Shown piece by piece: positions 1-5,386 of a stretch of 7,061 nt of DNA (the stretch's first letter is position 1; the number at the start of each line of letters is the position of its first letter). The stretch is from Tessaracoccus flavescens (GTDB lineage Bacteria > Actinomycetota > Actinomycetes > Propionibacteriales > Propionibacteriaceae), in the NCBI GenBank assembly GCA_020741375.1, contig DYZF01000214.1, positions 1-7,061 of the forward strand, in the 5' to 3' direction. Under the pieces are notes generated by a model. That model was not told the DNA's origin. It did not search any database and was given only the letters and a program-made list of their open reading frames with translations. The position numbers were made by a program, and so were the translations under genes.

Positions 1-243
1 CGCGCCATGGTGCCCGCGATCGGCGTTGCTGCCAAGGCCGTGACCACGCTCGCGATGTCAGGCCCCTCGGCTGAACCACAGCCTGACTCAGCTCGTATAC
101 GCCCAACCTTGATACGCAGGGTTACCAGTAAGGTTGGGTGCCCACCCGGCTAACGGATGAACCCCCACCCCCGTCGCGTCTTTCCATTGAGCGATCCACC
201 CGATCGCCATCGCACTCACAATCGTCGGCGTGAGGCTCACGGC
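1..243. other. Left-edge region without a confident gene
   Basis: No complete gene is supported here. On the plus strand, frame 1 is open from the edge to a TAA at 151-153 (50 codons). Its first 25 or so codons end mostly in G or C, so it could be the tail of a gene that starts outside the window; the rest has poor codon bias and runs through an inverted repeat. The opposite strand is also open over 1-59 and reads as a plausible hydrophobic peptide, but it has no ATG and no ribosome binding site. Neither can be chosen from this fragment. The rest, 154-243, shows nothing recognisable apart from the likely leader of the following ORF. Confidence 0.4.
100..140. repeat. Inverted repeat (9-bp perfect arms)
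   Basis: CCCAACCTT at 102-110 is matched by its exact reverse complement AAGGTTGGG at 130-138. A G-T wobble (101/139) and a C-G pair (100/140) extend the stem to 11 bp with a 19-nt loop. A smaller palindrome, TTAC-CA-GTAA, lies at 122-131, and ATACGC occurs twice 15 bp apart (97-102 and 112-117). There is no T-run on either side, so this is not a classical intrinsic terminator. It could be a protein-binding site or an RNA hairpin. Its left arm resembles the element shared by the two downstream promoters (AACCTTG followed by TAC after one extra base). Confidence 0.5.
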
Positions 244-447
244 ATGACTGAACAGTTCCCGATCAACGCAGCCGCCACCGAGCAACGCATCGTCGAAGAA
301 CTCACGGGTAAGACGCCGCAGGTTGAGCAGCACCACGCACCTGACTCCCGCGAGGCCGGCGACCCCGTGGAACCCGCGACGCCCGATGACGAACTCCAGG
401 TTGGCGGACGCGTCGAAGCAGAAGATCCGACTCTCGGCGAAGACTGA
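244..447 (+). CDS. Small acidic hypothetical protein (67 aa)
   Basis: I do not recognise this protein. It begins MTEQFPINAAATEQRIVEEL and is rich in Glu, Asp, Pro and Gln, with no hydrophobic segment and no Cys, so it is probably soluble and largely disordered beyond a short N-terminal helix (about residues 9-20). ATG 244 was chosen over an earlier in-frame ATG at 157 because the codons before 244 encode a low-quality Pro/Arg/His-rich stretch, and because GTGAGG (230-235) lies 8 nt upstream as a modest ribosome binding site. Third codon positions are G/C-rich, which favours a real gene. The frame opposite is a shadow. It sits 120 bp upstream of the MerR-type regulator on the same strand, but that gene has its own promoter, so a functional link is not shown. 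Confidence 0.55.
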   Translation: MTEQFPINAAATEQRIVEELTGKTPQVEQHHAPDSREAGDPVEPATPDDELQVGGRVEAEDPTLGED

Positions 448-529
448 CCGCAGCCGCACCGCCCTCGCTGACCCGGCACAGCGTCACCCGCGGGCCAGAT
501 CAGCGGCCCTCCTGAGATCCTGACCACGT

Positions 530-542
530 GTACAAGGTTTGT
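530..542. promoter_or_regulatory. Putative operator copy 1, upstream of the MerR/B12 regulator
   Basis: GTACAAGGTTTGT reads on the other strand as ACAAACCTTGTAC. The same 13-mer with one change (ACAAACCTTGGAC) is at 1447-1459, in front of the TspO-like gene. Its core is a short palindrome, ACAA-N3-TTGT (532-542). It covers the place where the -35 box would be for the -10 at 555-560, as expected for a repressor site. Assigning it to the adjacent regulator is inference from the matching copy and the autoregulation common in CarH/LitR systems. Confidence 0.55.
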
Positions 543-560
543 CTAGCCTTTTGCTAGCAT
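543..560 (+). promoter_or_regulatory. Leaderless promoter -10 region of the MerR/B12 gene
   Basis: TAGCAT (555-560) is a TANNNT-type -10 box ending 7 nt before the ATG at 568, which would place transcription initiation at or next to the A of the start codon. No purine-rich ribosome binding site precedes the ATG, consistent with a leaderless transcript. No good -35 hexamer is visible at 17-18 nt; that position is filled by the putative operator. A 5-bp inverted repeat, CTAGC-N5-GCTAG (543-557), overlaps the -10 box and may be a second binding site. Confidence 0.5.
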
Positions 561-567
561 CTGCCCC

Positions 568-1440
568 ATGCAGGAGTCTCAGGCCCGCTACACGGTGAAG
601 CAGGTTGCCGCCCTCACGGGCGTCCGTGAGACGACCCTGCGCGTCTGGGAACGTCGCTACGACGTCGTCACCCCGCACCGCTCCCCCTCCGGCTACCGGC
701 TCTACGACAACAATCACGTGCGCGCATTGCGTGCGATGGCGTCGCTCGTCGACGACGGAGTTCCCGCTTCCATCGCCGCCGAGACCATCAAGAACTCCCA
801 CGCAGCGACGCCAGACCGCCCGACCATCGCCGCCTATGACCTGGTCGCCGCAGCCACCAGCCTCGAACCCGCTCGGCTCGACGGCGTGCTGGCCGAGGCG
901 TTGGCAGCCGCGCCCATCGATCATGTCGCGGACGAGTGGCTACTGCCGGAGCTCGAGAGATTGGGTGACGCTTGGGCCAGCGGCGAGGCCAGCGTCGCCC
1001 ACGAGCACTTCGCGGCGGCTGGCGTGATTCGAGCCCTCAGCAAGGCGTATCAAGCGGCTGGCTCCCCCGCCTCGGACCACCTGGTGCTCATGGGGTTGCC
1101 CGAGGGCAGCCATCATGAACTGGGCCTCATGTCCTTCGCCTCATGCCTGCGCGAACACGGAATCGCCGTCGCCTACCTCGGCGCCGACGTGCCCCTCGAC
1201 GACTGGATCAAGGCGGCTAGCGACCTCAAGCCCCGAGCGGCTGTCGTCGGTGTCCCCCAGTCTGCCAACGTCACCCGAGCCCAAGCTCTGGTCGACCGAC
1301 TCAGCGAGCTCGCTCCCCCGGTGTCGATCTGGGTTGGCGGTGGTCGCTCCGAGAAGATTCAGCGAGCCCACCAGTTGCCCCACCGGATGTCAGACGCCGC
1401 CACGGAGCTGGCGACCGCACTCTCCTCCGGCGCCGCCTAA
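568..1440 (+). CDS. MerR-family regulator with B12-binding domain (CarH/LitR type)
   Basis: A 290-aa transcription factor. Residues 8-75 form a MerR winged helix-turn-helix (YTVKQVAALTGVRETTLRVW, then RRY and SGYRLY). Residues 85-165 fit the helical cap of B12 proteins and contain W136-x9-E146-H147, the Wx9EH signature of CarH/LitR photoreceptors. Residues 170-288 form a cobalamin-binding Rossmann domain with H183-E-L-G186, where H183 matches the lower axial cobalt ligand. In the family, adenosylcobalamin drives tetramer formation and DNA binding in the dark, and light breaks the Co-C bond and releases DNA. The usual acidic residue two before the axial His is Ser181 here, and the residue after W136 is Ala, where Thermus CarH has the His that caps cobalt after photolysis. 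ATG 568 is supported by the -10 box 7 nt upstream. The TspO-like gene follows after 49 bp. Light sensing is inferred from motifs; a light-independent B12-responsive or B12-free repressor remains possible. Confidence 0.9.
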   Translation: MQESQARYTVKQVAALTGVRETTLRVWERRYDVVTPHRSPSGYRLYDNNHVRALRAMASLVDDGVPASIAAETIKNSHAATPDRPTIAAYDLVAAATSLEPARLDGVLAEALAAAPIDHVADEWLLPELERLGDAWASGEASVAHEHFAAAGVIRALSKAYQAAGSPASDHLVLMGLPEGSHHELGLMSFASCLREHGIAVAYLGADVPLDDWIKAASDLKPRAAVVGVPQSANVTRAQALVDRLSELAPPVSIWVGGGRSEKIQRAHQLPHRMSDAATELATALSSGAA

Positions 1441-1446
1441 CCCTTT

Positions 1447-1459
1447 ACAAACCTTGGAC
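1447..1459. promoter_or_regulatory. Putative operator copy 2, upstream of the TspO-like gene
   Basis: ACAAACCTTGGAC matches the reverse complement of 530-542 at 12 of 13 positions. The core ACAA-N3-TTGG keeps seven of the eight palindromic positions. It contains the whole -35 hexamer of the following promoter (1454-1459), so a bound protein should block RNA polymerase. The two copies lie in inverse orientation on either side of the regulator gene. The natural candidate to bind both is the MerR/B12 protein encoded between them (inference). Confidence 0.55.
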
Positions 1460-1483
1460 GAAGTGGTCGCTGTTCTGTACCGT
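1454..1483 (+). promoter_or_regulatory. Promoter of the TspO-like gene, probably leaderless
   Basis: TTGGAC (1454-1459) and TACCGT (1478-1483) are separated by 18 bp, and the -10 box ends 6 nt before the ATG at 1490. No ribosome binding site is visible before that ATG, so the transcript probably begins at or very near the start codon. This gives the gene a promoter separate from that of the upstream regulator, although read-through from the latter is possible because no terminator lies between them. Confidence 0.5.
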
Positions 1484-1489
1484 GACGCT

Positions 1490-2278
1490 ATGGACAAAGA
1501 CTTCTCCCGTCAGATCTGGGTCACGGTCGCGGCCGCCCTGTGCATCATCGGTACGCTGCTCGGCTTCGGCATCATCGGTACCCCGGTGGAGGATTCGTCC
1601 TCGGGCGCTTTCTCCGCCGACGCCACGCTGCTGGCCCCGGCCGGCACCGCCTTCTCGATCTGGTCGGTGATCTACGTCGGTCTGCTGGCCTACGTGATCT
1701 GGCAGTGGCTCCCCACCAACCGCACCTCGGAAATCGCTCGGGCAACGGGCCTGCTCGCTGGCACCAGCATGGTGCTGAACGCCGCATGGATCCTCGTCAC
1801 GCAGTGGGGCTGGGTATGGGTCAGCGTCGTGGTCATCTTCGCCCTCGCCATCGTCTTGGGGCTGCTGGTTGCCCTCCTTCAGGGAATCGGCCACCGCTCG
1901 ATCGCTGAACGGATCGTCGTCGACGGCACGTTCGGGCTCTACCTCGGGTGGGTGACCATCGCTTCCGTGGCCAACGTGGCCGCTGCGACAGTGTCCTCAG
2001 GCATCGAGGCGGGGGAACTCGCCAGCCAATGGATCGCCGCCGCCACCTTGGTCGCTGCCGCCCTCCTGGGGCTGTACTTCTTCAAGCGACTCGGCGGACG
2101 CTTCGCCGTCGCAATCGCCCTTGCTTGGGGTATCGCGTGGATCGCCGTCGGCCGCCTGAGCGACACCCCCTACTCCATCGTCGTCGGCGTGACCGCAATC
2201 CTCGCCGCCCTGGTCGTCATCAGCGGAGTGTTCTGGTTCCGTCAGCGCGAAACCAGCCCCGCACCGGCAGTGCTCTAG
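1490..2278 (+). CDS. Long-form TspO/MBR (tryptophan-rich sensory) family membrane protein
   Basis: A 262-aa protein with about eight hydrophobic segments (roughly 8-28, 50-70, 85-103, 107-131, 145-167, 180-198, 204-220, 228-250). TspO/MBR landmarks appear in order: P50-AGTAFSIWSVIY (50-62) matches the conserved P.W.FG..W..LY loop and helix, LNAAW (96-100) the helix III motif, and YLGWVTIASVAN (151-162) the helix V motif that lines the ligand cavity. Classical TspO has five helices and about 160 residues; this one has an extra N-terminal helix and two or more C-terminal helices, as in the longer actinobacterial members. TspO proteins bind tetrapyrroles and in some bacteria act in light, oxygen or stress responses; the ligand here is unknown. 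ATG 1490 was chosen because the longer open frame upstream lies inside the regulator gene in another frame and a -10 box sits 6 nt before this ATG. The adjacent B12 photoreceptor-like regulator suggests light or tetrapyrrole control. Confidence 0.8.
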   Translation: MDKDFSRQIWVTVAAALCIIGTLLGFGIIGTPVEDSSSGAFSADATLLAPAGTAFSIWSVIYVGLLAYVIWQWLPTNRTSEIARATGLLAGTSMVLNAAWILVTQWGWVWVSVVVIFALAIVLGLLVALLQGIGHRSIAERIVVDGTFGLYLGWVTIASVANVAAATVSSGIEAGELASQWIAAATLVAAALLGLYFFKRLGGRFAVAIALAWGIAWIAVGRLSDTPYSIVVGVTAILAALVVISGVFWFRQRETSPAPAVL

Positions 2279-2362
2279 ACATTTCCAAGCGCACGCAGGG
2301 GTCCTTCGATAACTTGGATACACGCGTCACGAGGCGCACACATCAGTGAGGAGTCATCCAGA

Positions 2363-3079
2363 ATGCTTGACTACAACGAGATTCTCTCGAACCTTCCCAT
2401 CGATCAACTCGCAGCTCAGGTGGGCGAAAGCCCCGAAGCGGTGGAGCAGGCGGTTCAGTCTGCACTGCCCGCGCTGCTGATGGGAATGGGCGCCAACGCT
2501 CAGGATCCGGCCGGCGAGGCCTCCCTGCGTAGCGCACTGAGCCAGCACAACCCCGGCCTTCTCGACGGTGGCATCGATCTGGACAACATCGACACGGCTG
2601 ACGGCCGCAAGATCACCCACCACATCTTCGGCGACAACGAGGATCAGGTCATCAACCAGCTCGGTGGCCTCGGTGGCGCCAACGGCTCGGCCCTCATCCA
2701 GAAGCTGCTCCCCATCCTCGCCCCCATCGTGATGGCGTGGCTGGCCGGCAAGTTCATGGGTCAGGACGCCCGTCAAGGGCAGCCGCAGCAGGCTCCCACC
2801 GGCGGTGGCGGCGGCCTCGGCGACATCCTCGGCCAGATTTTGGGCGGCGGCTCCGCTCCTCAGGCTCAGCGGGCCCCGCAGCAGGCTCCCCAGCAGTCCG
2901 AGCCCAACTTCCGTCAGCCGGCGGACTCCGGCGACGGCGGCCTGCGAATGCCGATGCCTGAGCCGCGCACCACTCAGCAGCAGCAGTCGCAGCCTCAGGG
3001 TGGCGGCATGGGCGGCGGCCTCGGCGGTGGCATTTTGGGCGACATCCTCGGCGGCCTGCTGGGCGGCGGACGTCGCTGA
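2363..3079 (+). CDS. DUF937 (YidB-like) domain protein with glycine-rich C-terminal repeats
   Basis: A 238-aa soluble protein of unknown function. Residues 1-135 match DUF937: an N-terminal helical part beginning MLDYNEILSNLPIDQLAAQV, then ITHHIFGDNEDQVINQL (84-100) and a hydrophobic helix LIQKLLPILAPIVMAWLAGK (111-130). The C-terminal half is low complexity: GLGDILGQILGGG (151-163), a Gln/Pro-rich linker (164-212), then a related GGGILGDILGGLLGGG (221-236) ending in Arg-Arg. The two GDILG blocks look like one duplicated amphipathic, glycine-zipper-like unit, and the DNA shares GGCGACATCCTCGG in both. GAGGAG (2348-2353) lies 9 nt before the ATG and fixes the start, in contrast to the leaderless genes upstream. 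The 84-bp spacer behind the TspO-like gene has no obvious terminator, so partial co-transcription is possible. A strong terminator follows the stop codon. Confidence 0.85.
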   Translation: MLDYNEILSNLPIDQLAAQVGESPEAVEQAVQSALPALLMGMGANAQDPAGEASLRSALSQHNPGLLDGGIDLDNIDTADGRKITHHIFGDNEDQVINQLGGLGGANGSALIQKLLPILAPIVMAWLAGKFMGQDARQGQPQQAPTGGGGGLGDILGQILGGGSAPQAQRAPQQAPQQSEPNFRQPADSGDGGLRMPMPEPRTTQQQQSQPQGGGMGGGLGGGILGDILGGLLGGGRR

Positions 3080-3105
3080 TCGCACCAAGTAGTCAATGAC
3101 TAGGG

Positions 3106-3136
3106 ACGGCGCGCTTCGGCGCGCCGTTTACTTTTT
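3106..3136 (+). terminator. Intrinsic terminator with UUCG loop
   Basis: ACGGCGCGC (3106-3114) and GCGCGCCGT (3119-3127) form a perfect 9-bp GC-rich stem closed by a C(UUCG)G tetraloop. The stem is followed by TTACTTTTT, giving a U-rich tract on the plus strand. It lies 26 nt after the stop codon of the DUF937 gene and should end that transcript. The minus strand lacks a matching T-run, so the terminator is one-directional. Confidence 0.88.
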
Positions 3137-3187
3137 CCACATTCTTCAGCCATATGGGCGTTACGCTTTCTCTCGTCCCGATCCCCC

Positions 3188-3442
3188 AAGGAGTAACTCA
3201 TGTACATCGGAACTGGAATCTTCCTTCTCGTCATCGGCGCCATCGCGTCCTTCGCCGTGAGGGACTCCATCAGCGGCGTCGACCTCACCATGATTGGCTA
3301 CATCTGCATGGGCGCCGGCGTGCTGGCAATCCTGCTTTCTTTCCTGGTCCGCGGCAGCGGCGGCGTCTCGTCCCGCAAGGTGACGCAGCAGGATCCGTCC
3401 ACCGGCACCACCGTTGAGGAGTCTCGCGTCGACGGCGTGTGA
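3188..3442 (+). CDS. DUF6458 small membrane protein (80 aa, coding from 3200)
   Basis: The entry includes the ribosome binding site AAGGAG (3188-3193), 6 nt before ATG 3200; it is the best Shine-Dalgarno sequence in the window and makes this start secure. The 80-aa product has two membrane segments (about 4-20 and 29-50) joined by a short loop with SGVDL (25-29), then a polar tail. The pattern of helix, SGVDL, a Gly-rich second helix and a short tail matches the actinobacterial DUF6458 family, whose function is unknown. The gene stands alone between two terminators. A TANNNT box, TACGCT (3162-3167), could be its -10, but no convincing -35 is visible. Confidence 0.82.
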
Positions 3443-3459
3443 TCGTCACTTCATACCGC

Positions 3460-3500
3460 TAGCTAGGGCGGCGTTCCTTGAGGGAGCGCCGCCCTAGCTA
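3460..3500 (+). terminator. Long perfect hairpin, probable terminator after the DUF6458 gene
   Basis: Fourteen bases (3460-3473) pair perfectly with 3487-3500. One G-U wobble and three further pairs extend the stem to 18 bp around the 5-nt loop TTGAG (3478-3482). It begins 17 nt after the DUF6458 stop codon. No T-run follows on the plus strand or precedes it for the minus strand, so it fits the hairpin-only terminators described in GC-rich actinobacteria rather than a classical one. Its right edge overlaps the -10 box of the next gene. Confidence 0.7.
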
Positions 3501-3504
3501 TATT
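3499..3504 (+). promoter_or_regulatory. -10 box of the membrane protein gene, overlapping the hairpin
   Basis: TATATT is the most A/T-rich hexamer nearby and a near-consensus -10 box. It ends 9 nt before ATG 3514, so the transcript would have a leader of only a few bases. The -35 region would lie within the hairpin loop and right arm; TTGAGG (3478-3483) is 15 bp away, shorter than usual. GAGGG (3505-3509) could alternatively act as a ribosome binding site if transcription began further upstream. Confidence 0.4.
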
Positions 3505-3513
3505 GAGGGCGAC

Positions 3514-4746
3514 ATGAGCAAGGGGACCGCGGGGGCAATGAGGACCACAACAACAGACTCGAGCGCGCTGGCAATGCAGGAACAATGGCTGCGCAGCAAT
3601 GGTCTCCCCCTCGTCGTTCCTCCACTCAGACGTCTGCGCGGCATCGTTCCACGCACGGTGCCGATCCTGGTCACCTTGGCCCTGCTCGCCATCGCACTGC
3701 TGATCGCCGACGCCGCCGTCTCGTCCGACGCCGTGTTGGACCTGTTCGAGCTCTATGAGCATCCTGTGGTGCTCGCCACGCTGGGTATCGCCGCCCTGCT
3801 CGCTCTCCTCGCCATCCCCACGGGGATCGCCTACGGGCGGCTGCAGAAGCGGCTCACGCCTCGGACGCAACTGATCGTCGGCATCGTCATCATCCTGTTC
3901 TGGCTGGGGGCGCTCAGCGGCATCGCAGCTCTCGCCGGAGCCCAAATGGGCCTGCATATCGGCGTCGGGACGCGCATCGTCCTGCTGGTGGTCGCAGGCC
4001 TTGCCGGTTACTACGGATGGAGTTCGATGGCCGGGTGGGCGCTTCGTCGTGGTTTCCGGGAGTTGTCGGCCACCATCCCGTCGATCGCCCGCATCCTGCC
4101 CCTGTTGCTGCTCACCGTGCTGCTGGTGTTCTTCACCAATGAGCTCTGGCAGTTGGCAGCGACGATGACGAAGACGCGAATGTGGCTGCTCGGTGGGTTT
4201 CTGGTCCTCTTGATTCTCCTGATCGTCCTCCCGGCCGCCTTCGACATGATCGACGATGACGTCGATGACGACTGCGATCCCCTTCTCACCGACACCCCGT
4301 TCGTCGGTTTGAGCGCCGCCCGATCGCGCCTGTCTCTGGGCGAACGGTTCAACCTCGTGGTGGTGTCATTGGCCGTCCAGTTCGTTCAGGTATTCCTGTT
4401 CGTCTTCGTCACGTTCGCGGTGTTCGCGATCATCGGCTCAATCTCGCTGACCGACAAGCTCATCTCCACCTGGACCGGCGCTCCCCCGTCGCCGCTGGTG
4501 GTGGTGAGCGTCGGCCTCCCCATGGACGCTGCCATGTTCCGGGTGTGCTTGATCCTGGCCCTCTTCAGCGGCATCACGTTCGCCGCCTCGACGATTCAGG
4601 ATGCGAAGTACCGCGACATGTTCCTCAATCGGGTCAGCGATGAAGTGCAGCGGAACCTCGCTGCGCGCCACCGCTATCGGGCGACGCTCCTCGAGCATGG
4701 CAAGGCGCCGGCACGATGGCAGGCGCTCATCCACGACGACGAGTGA
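3514..4746 (+). CDS. Multi-pass membrane protein of unknown function (410 aa)
   Basis: The layout resembles a family of uncharacterised actinobacterial integral membrane proteins; no enzymatic motif is recognised. Hydrophobic segments lie at about 48-66, 84-104, 118-141, 153-169, 192-208, 222-242, 279-307 and 341-360. Features likely to be conserved are FFTNELWQ (206-213) at the end of the fifth segment and the C-terminal soluble stretch YRDMFLNRVSDEVQRNLAAR (366-385), which is predicted helical. The loop after segment six has a dense acidic cluster, D244-MI-DDDV-DDDCD (244-255), that might bind cations. ATG 3514 was chosen because an upstream TTG (3478) lies in the hairpin loop, and because a -10 box and a GAGGG both sit just before 3514; ATG 3538 is an alternative start. 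The stop codon directly abuts the stop of the opposing yciO gene with no intergenic base and no terminator. Confidence 0.75.
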   Translation: MSKGTAGAMRTTTTDSSALAMQEQWLRSNGLPLVVPPLRRLRGIVPRTVPILVTLALLAIALLIADAAVSSDAVLDLFELYEHPVVLATLGIAALLALLAIPTGIAYGRLQKRLTPRTQLIVGIVIILFWLGALSGIAALAGAQMGLHIGVGTRIVLLVVAGLAGYYGWSSMAGWALRRGFRELSATIPSIARILPLLLLTVLLVFFTNELWQLAATMTKTRMWLLGGFLVLLILLIVLPAAFDMIDDDVDDDCDPLLTDTPFVGLSAARSRLSLGERFNLVVVSLAVQFVQVFLFVFVTFAVFAIIGSISLTDKLISTWTGAPPSPLVVVSVGLPMDAAMFRVCLILALFSGITFAASTIQDAKYRDMFLNRVSDEVQRNLAARHRYRATLLEHGKAPARWQALIHDDE

Positions 4747-5367
4747 TCATTCGAACGGTGTCGGATCTCCAGCACCAACTCGTTCGATGACGGGCTCGTC
4801 GCCCGTCAGGTCCACGACCGTCGTCGGCTCAACCCCACAATCGCCTGAATCGAGAACCAGATCCACCTGGTGCTCCAACAGTTCCTTGATGCTCCACCCA
4901 TCGGTCAGCGGACCGTCGACGTCCGGGAGCAGGAGCGTCGACGTGAGCAGTGGGCCCCCCACCGCGTCGAGCAGCGCCAACGTGGTGCGGTGATCCGGCA
5001 CGCGAACGCCAACCGTGCGCTTCTTGGGATGCAGCATCATCTTCGGCAGCTCGCGTGTTGCCTTCAGGATGAACGTGTACGGGCCGGGCGTGGCCGCCTT
5101 GACGGCGCGGAACACCCAGTTGTCCATGTCGACGTACGCGCCCAGATGGGCAAACTGGTCGACGACAAGCGTGAAGTGGTGCTTGTCGTCGAGTTGCCGG
5201 ATCCGCTTGATCCGTTCGATCCCCTCCGCATTTCCGACGGCGCAGCCGAGCGCGAAGCACGAATCTGTGGGGTAAACGATGAGGCCACCGTCAGCCAAGA
5301 TCCGGGCCGCTTGCGCCAGGGCACGGGGCTGCGGGTTGTCCGGGTGAACGTCGAGGTAGATGGCCAT
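4747..5367 (-). CDS. yciO: YciO-family protein (Sua5/YrdC/YwlC superfamily)
   Basis: A 206-aa single-domain protein that resembles E. coli YciO along its whole length: HPDNPQ (8-13), IVYPTDSCFALGC (30-42), KRIRQLDDKHHFTL (54-67), TPGPYTFILKAT (93-104), KKRTVGVRVP (115-124), SGDCGVEPTTVVDLT (174-188) and the C-terminal GAGDPTPFE. The superfamily makes threonylcarbamoyl-AMP for the tRNA t6A37 modification. YciO is the paralogue branch, whose role is less settled than that of YrdC/Sua5, so a second YrdC-type gene elsewhere in the genome is likely. No SUA5 C-terminal domain is present. It lies 19 nt behind the aldo/keto reductase gene. No ribosome binding site precedes the ATG; a -10-like box 6 nt upstream suggests a leaderless start. 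Its stop codon abuts that of the convergent membrane protein gene. Confidence 0.9.
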   Translation of the reverse strand: MAIYLDVHPDNPQPRALAQAARILADGGLIVYPTDSCFALGCAVGNAEGIERIKRIRQLDDKHHFTLVVDQFAHLGAYVDMDNWVFRAVKAATPGPYTFILKATRELPKMMLHPKKRTVGVRVPDHRTTLALLDAVGGPLLTSTLLLPDVDGPLTDGWSIKELLEHQVDLVLDSGDCGVEPTTVVDLTGDEPVIERVGAGDPTPFE

Positions 5368-5373
5368 TGACTC

Positions 5374-5379
5374 AGCGTA
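5374..5379 (-). promoter_or_regulatory. Candidate -10 box of yciO
   Basis: On the minus strand TACGCT ends 6 nt before the yciO ATG, the spacing expected for leaderless transcription. No clear -35 box is visible; that position lies inside the end of the reductase gene. Without it, yciO would depend on read-through with no ribosome binding site. Confidence 0.35.
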
Positions 5380-5386
5380 GCGACGC

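Noticed and set aside
1..59. Minus-strand gene start running off the left edge
   Set aside because: The peptide is plausible, but there is no ATG; the only GTG (45-47) has no ribosome binding site at a fitting distance and no -10 box.
90..150. tRNA or structured RNA gene
   Set aside because: The hairpin does not fold into a cloverleaf, and there is no T-loop consensus.
88..459. Minus-strand open frame of 123 codons opposite the small acidic ORF
   Set aside because: Its peptide has no recognisable domain, it runs through the left-edge inverted repeat, and the plus-strand frame has the better codon bias.
492..509. GGGCC/GGCCC stem as a terminator of the small ORF
   Set aside because: Only 5 bp, with no T-run; common by chance at this base composition.
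1115..1489. N-terminal extension of the TspO-like frame into the regulator gene, suggesting a fusion
   Set aside because: The extension is a Ser/Pro/Arg-rich out-of-frame reading of the B12 domain; the promoter and the ATG at 1490 define the real start.
2354..3088. Minus-strand open frame of 244 codons
   Set aside because: It is the exact antisense of the DUF937 gene, and its Ala/Leu/Arg-rich composition results from the glycine- and glutamine-rich sense codons.
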